A DNA stretch of 64,000 bases. Origin: Rutpela maculata (Eukaryota > Arthropoda > Insecta > Coleoptera > Cerambycidae). Each line of letters opens with the position of its first letter. Position 1 is the first letter of the stretch. A model generated the notes under the pieces. That model was not told the origin of the DNA. It made no database searches and saw only the letters and a program-made list of their open reading frames with translations. A program made the position numbers and the translations under genes. The stretch lies in NCBI GenBank assembly GCA_936432065.2, contig OW386292.2, positions 8,710,918 to 8,774,917 of the forward strand, written 5' to 3'. Positions 55,826 to 64,000 of this stretch are shown here, in pieces.

Positions 55826-57020
55826 TTCAAAAGGGGGTCTACAGGGAAATGCCGAGATCCCAATTTTTGACTTGAGGGCTATTTTTGGACTAGTTAGGAG
55901 GTAAACATAACAAAAGTCCCCGAACATAGGAGGTGCAGGAGTTGCAGCGGGGCACGATTTTTGGGTTTTCGCTCATATCTCGAAAAAGGTTAGCCTTAAC
56001 CAAAAAGTAACTATATGCAAAATTAAAACCAACTAAATTTTCTACAAGAACGTCTCGTATGTGTTATTGTTCAGTAACGGCTTTTATATTTTTTCTCTTA
56101 ATTATATCTGGACAAAAATAATCATCGTAGAAAAAAAAAAATTTGTACAAAATCCGTTTCATAACAGACTAAACTCAAATATTGAATAAAAAATGTCTGT
56201 GCGTCTGTATGTGTGTGTGTATACCGTTTCTTGTAAACACTGTAACTTCTGTTAGACTTAAAATATTCAGTTACAATTTGGAATATATGTAAAACAGGAG
56301 AGTAAAATAATCCCTATTGAAATTGGGCCATATCTGTAATACTTGGTGATTGCCAGAGGCCTGCAGACTCTCACTTTTACGTAAAATAGGTTTTATTTTA
56401 ATTTTAGAGCGAAATGTTATTAAGGTTTTTGATTCAGCATACAAAAATATGAAGATGTACAGGAATAATAAACCGTAATATACCGGGTGTCTCTTAGGTC
56501 CAAACCAACTTTATGTAGATTAGATGATATATCATTTTTACCTTAGAATATGGAACATAGTATTTTTAATAAGATTATTATGAAATCAATAAAGCTGCAG
56601 ACGAGCATTACCGACTTCGAATATGTATTAAATACAATAAACTTTGTTGGACTAAAAGTTTTTCTTTAGAATTTGGAATGTATATAAAATAGCCTATTAG
56701 AATACTTCCGATTGAAACTGAATCATATCAGTCATACAGAGCAGTTGTTAGAGGCATGTAAACTCTCATCTTTTATATAAACCATGTTTTATTATAATTT
56801 TAGTAAAATATTACTGATATTTTTGATTAACAATGCAAAAATATGAAGCCGAGCGAACTTTCCGTAGGTAGAAAATTTTTCCAGCTTTAATTTTGCATAT
56901 AGTATATACCTCCCATGTTCGGTGACTTTTGGTATTTTTACCTTCTAACTAGTCCAAACACGGCCATGAAGTCAAAAATAGAGATCTCGGCATTTCCCTC
57001 TAGACCCCCCTTCATATATA
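55826..57020. mobile_element. ~1.2-kb TIR element with internal family D repeats
   Basis: The ends are GGGGGTCTACAGGGAAATGC+CGAGATC and its counterpart at about 56990-57010. The arms of ~120 bp share TTTTTGACTT, GGACTAGTTAG, GGTAAA and AAAAGTC/CCGAACATRGGAGGT. Inside, two related ~200-bp segments (about 56220 and 56640) match the 24600-24990 repeat. Noncoding. Confidence 0.7.
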
Positions 57021-57085
57021 GGAAGGACTATAAAGTGAGAGTAACGAAAAACAAAAACAATTATTATAGACATAAATATAACAGT

Positions 57086-57091
57086 TTTATT
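57086..57091 (-). terminator. Polyadenylation signal AATAAA of RAD54-like
   Basis: AATAAA on the minus strand lies 68-73 nt beyond the RAD54-like stop codon. It is the nearest canonical signal. Confidence 0.6.
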
Positions 57092-57158
57092 TTTCTCACG
57101 ATATCACAAACATAATAAAATAGAATTTCTCTTAACAATAAATGATTTAAAACCTAGC

Positions 57159-57308
57159 CTATTCACAATCACTAAAGCCGTCTTCCTCTTCAATATATTC
57201 AGGATCGTCTTCTTCGGAGCTTTTAACGGGTTTAACTTCTTGGCAGGCAGACTTTTGGTGAAAAACAAACGAAATATATTTGGACATATCCCAAATCTGC
57301 TTCAACAC
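57159..57308 (-). CDS. RAD54L: RAD54-like, last coding exon
   Basis: This 150-nt exon follows an acceptor with a T-run and GCAG (to 57309) and ends in a stop at 57159. It encodes VLKQIWDMSKYISFVFHQKS and an acidic tail ending EEEDGFSDCE. The FVFHQ(R/K)S motif is the conserved C-terminal signature of animal RAD54. The acidic extension is common in the family and variable. The stop position gives a C-terminus of the usual length for RAD54-like proteins. Confidence 0.92.
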   Translation of the reverse strand: MLKQIWDMSKYISFVFHQKSACQEVKPVKSSEEDDPEYIEEEDGFSDCE

Positions 57309-57474
57309 CTGCAAAAAAAAACAAATTATTGCAATTCTCGGACTTCTTCGGTGACACGATTTAAAACTATTCATCACTGATGATGATGTAATAAACCGAA
57401 ACGTTACAAATTCACTATTTCATTTTACTCAGACCAGAGCATACGAACTAATCTATATATTTGTTCATTCTTAC

Positions 57475-57756
57475 CATATCTGCTAATCCCTTTTTGTCCC
57501 AGCAGTGGTACCATTGGGACAGATCGTTGGTGCAATCAGCACTGTCCGACGGATTCTTTATTTGAATCTTATTAAGGCACCTTTTACATTTTAACTTCTG
57601 GTGCGTGTCAGATTCGGTATTTTCCAACCTAAACAAGTCTCGGAGTTCGGCTACGCTAAAATGTCTCGCAGTTTCCTCGTTCATATCCACCACAGTGGAG
57701 CTTAACGCCTTCTTGTGAGCCTGCCTTTGGAAGATTTTCTCCTCTATGGATCCAGC
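57475..57756 (-). CDS. RAD54L: RAD54-like, penultimate exon (end of helicase lobe 2, C-terminal Cys motif)
   Basis: This 282-nt exon starts after TTCTTTCCAG and ends at GTAAGA (57474), phase 0 at both ends. It encodes AGSIEEKIFQRQAHKKAL+SS, which is the conserved brace helix after motif VI. It then encodes HFSVAELRDLFRLE, then CKRC...DCTNDLSQWYHC. The four or five Cys/His positions match the zinc-binding C-terminal element described for vertebrate Rad54. The exon ends GLADM, joining to VLKQIW of the last exon. No lesions are seen. Confidence 0.93.
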
Positions 57757-57838
57757 CTGGAAAGAACAACAAAGATGTAGACAGAAACAACAAACTTTAA
57801 TACCATAAGATATAAGAAAGTTCGAATTTTTACACTAC

Positions 57839-58100
57839 CGCTAAGAATCTATAGATGTAACAGGGTTTCTGTTGTCCGTCTCTCCAAACCCTGGCCATGG
57901 CCTGGTCGTCGTTGGCCGGATTCCAATCTGGATCGAACATTATCAGCCGATTTGCCCCGATTAAATTCAAGCCACATCCACCAGCTTTCGAACTCAGCAT
58001 GAATATAAATTCCTTGGACTCCGGATTATTGAAATTCTCTACTACTTTAGCTCTTTTCTTTATAGACATCGTGCCATCTAAACGAACATATAAGTAGCCC
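57839..58100 (-). CDS. RAD54L: RAD54-like, exon with helicase motifs V and VI
   Basis: This 262-nt exon starts after TCCTTTCTAG (58101) and ends before GTAGTG at 57838. The first G completes an Arg codon from the previous exon. It encodes GYLYVRLDGTMSIKKRAKVV, a variable loop, FMLSSKAGGCGLNLIGANR (motif V), then MFDPDWNPANDDQAMARVWR+DGQ (motif VI, with the QAxxRxxRxGQ arginine fingers). These are diagnostic of SWI2/SNF2 ATPases, and the wording is specifically RAD54. RAD54 translocates on dsDNA, stimulates Rad51 strand invasion and removes Rad51 from heteroduplex. Confidence 0.95.
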
Positions 58101-59044
58101 CTAGAAAGGAAAACAAGTGTAGGAAAACTATTTGGACCATCCTTGCTAAGCCAGTTGCCTAGGTATTAAAACGAGGTGTTGGATTGCATTAATAATTAAT
58201 AGTGAACTTAGTTTTTGCATGCAGGTACAATTTTTGCTCCCATATTAGAAAAATGACGCTCCATGGCGCTTTAGTATTAAGTTTTTATTAGTTTACGTAA
58301 ATTTTTATTAGTATTAACTATGTTTTATCATTTATGTATATATATTATCCAATCTACCATGTATTTTTGCTATATCTTAGTCTATCCTTGTCATTTTATT
58401 GTTGTCACTCTTCTTTCTTCATTATTACTCATTGTTTGTACTAATGGGTTCGCCCGTTTATATGAATAAATAAATAAAAAATAAAAACTGCTCCTATAAG
58501 AGGCTTATCGTAAATCTAATGGTCAAATAACCTATTACAAAACTTTCCTTTTCTCATTTACATCTTCGCAGATATTTTATACTCCATGCATTATTCTAGT
58601 TGGCCTACCATTGCTATATGACAGCGTCACACACATATGTTGCAGTGCCTGTTAGTGGCTTCACCTAAACTTACCACCAGTTCAATATTTTGGAGGACGA
58701 GTAATATATTTTTTACTAAAGCAACTGTTAACCTCAAAAATGCCAATGTAATAAAAATACTTATTGTTACATAACAAAATTTTTAGTCTCCAATGCCGTG
58801 CAAGATTCTCGCACTAATGTTTTGCAAAATATTATTCCAAAAAAACGTAAACAAATAACACATTAATGGGTAGTACGGAAAAAACAGATGAACCAATACG
58901 AAAACACATACAATACGAAAAACAAAGGATTATTCACAGGAAATAGTGACACGTCATCAGAAAATTTTAATACTTTGTCTTTCTCAATGTAAATATAAAA
59001 TTACCTCTTGGGTAAATCTTTATTGTTTCAAATTTCTTGGTGTG

Positions 59045-59824
59045 TACACTTCTGTGCAATAAAATCCCGTATCGCTATATTGTCATATTTTCGAAATGCC
59101 GACATTAACTGAACATGAAAAAATTCTAATTCTACCGAGAAGTTCAAATCTCGCTCAAGATGGCTCTTTGGCTATTTGAAGGAAAATCCATTTCAAACAG
59201 CAGTGTCCATGACAAATTTTCCAGCATCGAGGTCAACAGCTAGCCGAAGGATGGGAAAATTGGTATTAAAAAACTATGTAAGTGCCAAGAAGACATTCTG
59301 TTTTGTTTAAATTATGTCTATCGCCCGTTGGAGTTTTGGAACAATGTTGTGTTAACCGGTGAAAAAGTTTTTCAGTCTTGTAATGACTGACATATTCGGG
59401 TGTACCGTAGAACAGGTCCGGGCGATTTTCTGTTAATGTTTGGGCATGGATAAGCATGTATGGCCCTGGTTTAAAGTGGCGTATCATGGGTAATGGTAGA
59501 TTTAATGGACAGTTTTATAGTGTGGGATATTTTGGAAAACGTTATGCTTCCCTCGGTTGAGCAATTATATCCAAACAACGAATGTGTTATCTCGGACACA
59601 ATTTGTCAACGTCAATTTTTACATTGGTTATAAATTGAAATCATTAAATCATTAACATTTTTCCAAATACCTTATGACATTTCACAATCAATGTCACTTT
59701 TTTATAACCTATATGATAATAAAAAATCTAAATTCCAAAAAGATTGACTCACATCACTTAATATTAGTAAAAACTGGATTACTTGATTTTTAAAGTGTAC
59801 GGGATTTTATTGCACAGAGTTGTA
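59045..59824 (+). mobile_element. Dead Tc1-like (IS630-Tc1-mariner) transposon
   Basis: The 27-bp ends TACACTTCTGTGCAATAAAA+TCCCGTA and its near-complement are bounded by TA. On the plus strand, broken frames read NPFQTAVSMTNFPASRSTAS+RRMGK, then LKNYVSAKKTF, then VYRRTGPGDFLLMFG, then GRFNGQFYSV and a PSVEQLYPNNECV piece. In order these match the linker, palm and DDE regions of Tc1-like transposases. Multiple stops and frameshifts, and a length of only 780 bp, mean it is an internally deleted, inactive copy. Confidence 0.75.
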
Positions 59825-60470
59825 CATCATAACATTTTTTCAGTATATCACAAAATACAGACCATGCTTCTTATGGGCAATGTAATGGTCCACTTTTTAG
59901 CCCTTGGCAATAGTTTATTTAATTTAATGAATTTACTATATTTTACATTTAAGTCATAAAATTATTTAGGCGGACCCTGTATTTATTGCCAGCATAAGAT
60001 AGTTTTAAATCTTTTGTGTATTATATAAGTATATTTATAATATATACATGTAACATTATGAATACAATTAAAACGCACCAATGCGGAAATCGTACACATC
60101 CGTTAACGTGCTTCTTATATTAGTTGCGGGAGACACAAATGTAAAAGCAAGCACCACTGTAAAACAGGAGCCGCAGTGAAGGGGTTAAGCATATGAAGAG
60201 AAATAACTATATTTACTTATCTACAAAGTAACTGTTCGCCTATTTGAGAACACACTAAAATGCTTTTCTCTGGAGAATTTTATCCTCTTTGTTTTTATAA
60301 TAAGTACTTTTTACTATTAGACTTACAATAATTGACTTATTGGAGGAAAAGTGATCTGCAAAGCCATTTTGTAATATGGCTGTGGAAGGTCACCTGATAT
60401 CGAAAGCAAAATATGGGTTGTGAGTTTGGACATCAAAATATAGATGCATGCAAAAATTCAGCTTACACAT

Positions 60471-61343
60471 GGTGTCTACCAAATCCGGACGTGGAAATTC
60501 CCGACTTTTTCCCGGACTTTTCCCCCGATTTTCCCGGTTTTTTTCCAAGCCTCAATATAACAGACTAGTACAAAACAATAAAGAAAAGGTAATGATCCAG
60601 AAGCAAATTCAGTCACAGCTCCAAAAGTACAAGAAAAGATAATTAATTTAAAAAATAAAAGTTTCATATCGTATGCTTTATTGTCTAATAAAATAGATTT
60701 TAAACAGTAAATAAAAATATTTATTTAACAAATTGATCTCAGATCGGTGAAAACTTGTAAACAAAAGTATCGAGTACTCAACATAAGCGTAACAAGATAA
60801 AAATTTAAAATAGTGAAAATATTAAAAAGTGAAAAAACAATCTTTAATCATTTTTGGGTATAATATCTGTGTTTTCATGGTAGATGGATAATATTGGATA
60901 TCTGACCATAGTTTTCAATTAGGATCAACTTTTCTTAATAACGATTGTCGATATTGTAATAAATAAAGGTACTTTGCTCTTGAGCAGAATTTACATTTTT
61001 CGACAAACCTCGTATACCACTGCAAAAAATTGATATCTGATTATTTCATTTTGAGTTTTAGGCCATGCAAAACTTTTTATCAAGAATAACTTTTTTCATA
61101 AAACCAATAAAAAAGTTTCCATTATGGTGCCGCCTTAGTTGGACACACTGTATATTCTCATATTACTGGGTAATGTAAACAAACATATGAGGAAATACAG
61201 TACAGTATAAGCTAGACCTATAGTTATTAGCCGACGTTTGCAATTCCCGATTACTTTTTGAAATTCCCATCTTTTTCCCGTTTTTTTCCCGGTTGGACTA
61301 AATCCCCGTAATTTTCCCGGTTTTCCAGGTTGGTAGACACCTT
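60471..61343. mobile_element. ~0.87-kb TIR element (GGTGTCTACCAA ends)
   Basis: ATGGTGTCTACCAAATCCGG (left) and CCAGGTTGGTAGACACCTTG (right) are inverted ends. Both are followed inward by AATTCCCGG/TTTTCCCGG-rich runs. The interior is AT-rich and noncoding. No clear target duplication was found. Confidence 0.65.
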
Positions 61344-61772
61344 GTTACTACCCAACAAACATTTTTGTTAAAATTAGTTCCAACTCGACTTGGTAAAAGA
61401 GGAATTTACTTATTTAGGTAATTATGACGTAAAATTGACTAGAAAAATACACTTCCGATGAAAATTTATCAATTCGTCTTAATTTAGATTTCACTTTACG
61501 TAAATAATACCAATTAATCTACCTCATACACAATTTTCTTTGAACGTATATTTAACGAAAGCAGCGAGTGAAAAACTACTAAAAAAATCTACCCAAAATT
61601 ACCTCAAGGATAAATTTCCAATAAGGCCGAAATAGGTAATATAATTAAGTGGTATTTACCTTTTTAGCGACTAAAAATATTCCTAATAGTCGAATATCTT
61701 ACTAGGTAGATTTTGTTGGAAATCCTACGTAATATATACCTAAATAGCAACTTTTTTGGTTACTTCTATTAC

Positions 61773-62487
61773 CAGGTCCGGTGACAGGAATTTTGTGGCC
61801 CCTCACACTGATCGGTTTGTGGGCCCTTGTACCTTGACCTAGTACATAGTACGGCTGGTGCTAGTGATAGGTAACAGTCGCCTGAACATAGCCAGTTAGG
61901 CTAGTGCTGTGATTAATGAATATTAGGTGTAGGTGATTTTTACCGAGGCAAACTCTTCTATACCAGCATTGAAAACAATTTCTAGTGCTATTTGATGTTA
62001 TCTAGATAGCAATGCCAAACCATTTATCCGCTTTTGAAGCATCGTTCCTCACAAGAAGCTTTTTATTAAGGCAAGTTTGCTGAATGCTCGCTCACCTTCT
62101 GCGACTGTGATTGGCAGACTGCAGAGAGTAAGCAATCCAATACAAACTTCTCCAAAAATGCTTTCCAGCTGCAACTTGTAAATTTCATTCAATAATGCAA
62201 GAGTACCTGAAGCCGAGTCTGCAATTTCTGTAAAGGTCGCTTTATAAATAGTTTTTAGAGGAATAATTTCACTTTCCAAGTTTAATGTAATGTCCTTCGG
62301 CTACTTTTCAATCAAAATTTTACAGTTTTCTTCTATCTCATCTTCATTCATATCGTGAAAATTGAGAAATACACTGTATGATGATGATTCATGTGCTCAA
62401 ATCGATGCTTGAGTTCTGGGGCGGGGCCCCTGAAAGTCTGGGACCCGGTACAACTGTATCCGTAGTACCTCTCTGTCACCGGGCCTG
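61773..62487 (-). mobile_element. hAT relic nested in family B copy 2
   Basis: The ends are CAGGTCCGGTGACAG and CTGTCACCGGGCCTG (one mismatch). Perfect 8-bp target duplications TCTATTAC lie at 61765-61772 and 62488-62495. It carries a transposase C-terminus fragment on the minus strand. At 715 bp it is a deletion derivative. Confidence 0.9.
62046..62370 (-). pseudogene. hAT transposase C-terminal (dimerisation domain) fragment
   Basis: The minus strand reads VFLNFHDMNEDEIEENCKIL+IEK, an in-frame TAG, then PKDITLNLESEI. It continues with LALLNEIYKLQLESIFGEV+CIGLL and LCSLPITVAEGERAFSKLAL+IKSFL. The last block is the hATC signature (LP-TVA--ERAFSKL-LIKS-L). It lacks the N-terminal zinc finger and DDE residues and has an internal stop, so it is inactive. 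Confidence 0.8.
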
Positions 62488-63449
62488 TCTATTACACTCC
62501 TTTCAAGTAATAGTAGATCGACAAAGTCGATAAATTGTACCTAGGTTATCTACGTGGTTCAACTAATAAGTCAATTATTCTTTATAGCTCAAAACGCCAC
62601 ATTTTCTTAGCACAGCTGGAGTATGGTTCCAAATTTGAATTTTTAAAATGAGTGTGTATGTCAACGAACTGACGAAAAGGTAAAAAAAAAAAATACATAA
62701 TTATACATGTAAACTAAACTCATATTTAACAAGTATAGCATACTTTCAGCTCAAACTATTACTACAATTTTTTTATTCGGTAATAGGAATTTCTTTATAG
62801 ATGAATATTTTAGAGGCACATTGTTATTTTACGAAGTACAGCTGCTATTATGGACAAAAAAAATGTTTGACGCATTGATTTCAACAAGCGAGAACTGCAA
62901 TTAGTATACTTATAAATTAGATTTATTTTAGTTACTGACATTCATTTTGCATTGTTATTGTGAGTTAGGTATCTCTTCAATTTTGTAGGTGACTGACAAC
63001 AATATTTCGACTACTTATAGAGAAAAATACCAAATAAGTATAAAAATTCTATTTTTTCCTCTTGGTGTCATTTTGCAATTTCACATGTCGTATATTCTAC
63101 CTAAAGCTAGTCAACTCGATGTCGAATTTAAGTAAAATTCTCCTAAACAGGCATAAGTAACCAAATATACTGTGCGACTACAAGTAATATATATTATTAT
63201 GTGTAATTTTACCTGTCTTAGTCGATATAAGTTAATATCGACGTCGTTTTATTCTCCACTTATGTCGATTCCACGTAACGTCAATGTAAATTTTACCAAA
63301 ACATGGTTAATTCTAATTTTGCGACTAAATTTATTTTACATAATTTAGGTAGTTTCGACATCAAATGTTGCTGGGTAGCAATTAATGCGATTCAAAAATC
63401 ACTAACTACTGGCTTATGTTTATAAAATGTGGGGTTAAACATGTTTTAC

Positions 63450-63975
63450 CTTCTTTTACATAATCTCTCGAACAAATCCAGGGTTTGCGTGTAATTCGAC
63501 ACTAAAACAATCTTGTCACTGTAATTCGCTTTCAGGTTAGCCAAGAAACAATCAAGTAGCATAAGTTTTCCAGACAACTCGGGCCGCACGTCATTTTCCC
63601 CATTTTTCGGCGGCAATATACTCTGCGACTTCTCAAAACCTTCGGCCCCCTCCATTATTTTCTCCAGAACTAAATCCGGGTGATTACAAAGCTTCTTAAG
63701 AGTCGTTATGCTTGCCAAAGAGCTTAGAGTGGGTTTGCCGCTTTCGCTATCTGTTACTGAATGCTTTATAGATTCGGAATTGATGTAGTTCAGATACAGT
63801 TGCTTTTGCAAGGGTGTCAGCTGGCAAATTATTATCATTTCGAACTTCACTGGTAAGTATTTCGTTAACAGCGAAGACGTCCGGCGAATAAGACACTTGT
63901 TGACGATTGTGGTGAGTTCTAGAAGTCTCTCTGTCGCGTGCTGCCTTTCCAAATCGGTAGCCATTGAATCCTGTC
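63450..63975 (-). CDS. RAD54L: RAD54-like, exon spanning the inter-lobe region and motif IV
   Basis: This 526-nt exon starts after TTTTTTGCAACTTTAG (63976) and ends before GTAAAA (63449), phase 1 in and phase 2 out. It encodes GQDSMATDLERQHATERL, then NKCLIRRTSSLLTKYLPVK, ITTLKKLCNHPDLVLEK, LSGKLMLLDCFLANLK and KIVLVSNYTQTLDLFERL. These are the RAD54-specific linker (CLIRRT---L-KYLPVK), the LKKLCNHP helix and helicase motif IV. The Ser/Gly loop in the middle is variable in the family. The N-terminal half of the protein (Walker A and DEAH box) lies beyond the window edge. Confidence 0.95.
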
Positions 63976-64000
63976 CTAAAGTTGCAAAAAAGGACATTAA

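Larger units (their letters stand above)
61351..63375. mobile_element. Family B TIR transposon, copy 2 (empty-site reference for the giant element)
   Basis: The ends are CCCAACAAACATTT and AAATGTTGCTGGG, with TA on both sides. It is collinear with copy 1 (28664-29810 plus 50050-50136): AACTCGACTTGGTAAAAGAG, ATTTTACCAAAACATGGTTA and GCGACTAAATTTATTTTACA. At about 63296-63306 it reads through CAAAACATGGTTAATT with no insertion. The interior is noncoding except for the nested hAT relic at 61773-62487. Confidence 0.85.
58101..63449 (-). other. RAD54L: RAD54-like intron (5.35 kb) filled with transposons
   Basis: It is bounded by the GTAAAA donor at 63449 and the CTAG acceptor at 58101. It contains a Tc1-like relic, a TIR element and family B copy 2, listed separately. 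The stretches 58101-59044 and 59825-60470 are AT-rich with no other feature recognised. Confidence 0.9.

Noticed and set aside
57365..57412. Hammerhead ribozyme core (CTGATGATGATG ... CCGAAACG)
   Set aside because: The two core words are present, but the sequence between them does not form stem II, and no flanking stems I/III are evident.

Overview
The window looks like nuclear DNA of an insect, probably one with a large repeat-rich genome such as a beetle. It is AT-rich, has small exons with GT/AG splice sites separated by very large introns, and carries many nested DNA transposons plus non-LTR and tRNA-derived SINE debris. No bacterial or organellar features are seen. The exact species cannot be read from the sequence.

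Two conserved genes frame the window, both on the minus strand. At the right edge (57159-63975) are the last four coding exons of RAD54-like, the SWI2/SNF2 motor of homologous recombination; its upstream exons lie beyond 64000. At the left edge (235-506 and 1219-1390) are two exons of the eIF4E transporter 4E-T (EIF4ENIF1), with the YxxxxL-hydrophobic eIF4E-binding motif and the conserved DPRER...VLSPQRRSF block. A short ATG exon at 52604-52679, next to a promoter-like segment near 53.0 kb, ends in the splice phase that the 4E-T exon at 1219-1390 needs. My model is that the two genes lie head to tail and that almost everything from 1.4 to 52.6 kb is one ~51-kb first coding intron of 4E-T. That link is inferred and is not proven.

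The intron is a stack of transposons. From left to right: a 2.9-kb foldback element (1633-4536); coding relics, including a possible Crypton recombinase fragment; repeated copies of one ~0.65-kb dispersed repeat (called family A here); a TA-flanked TIR element (17140-19229); and a TIR element inside another TIR element (about 25.0-27.8 kb).

The most striking object is a giant nested insertion at 29811-50049 (20.2 kb). It has inverted termini (TATGCCACTGAAG...), a 6-bp target duplication (ACATGG), and two opposed arrays of a 146-bp tandem repeat: about 56 units on the left (30036-38224) and about 19-20 on the right (47008-49846). The outermost terminal segment is itself a diverged monomer, so the satellite appears to have grown from the transposon's own terminal repeat. 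The element sits in a smaller TIR transposon (family B, 28664-50136), which sits in a family A copy. A second family B copy at 61351-63375 shows the same site empty, which confirms the insertion boundaries. The 8.8-kb core between the arrays holds only SINE, MITE and pseudogene debris and no recognisable transposase, so the element is non-autonomous.

Between the two genes (53.1-57.1 kb) are non-LTR retrotransposon fragments, a tiny hAT MITE, a ~60-bp minisatellite and a ~1.2-kb TIR element. The 5.3-kb RAD54 intron carries a dead Tc1-like transposon, another TIR element, and the second family B copy with a nested hAT relic that has a perfect 8-bp target duplication.
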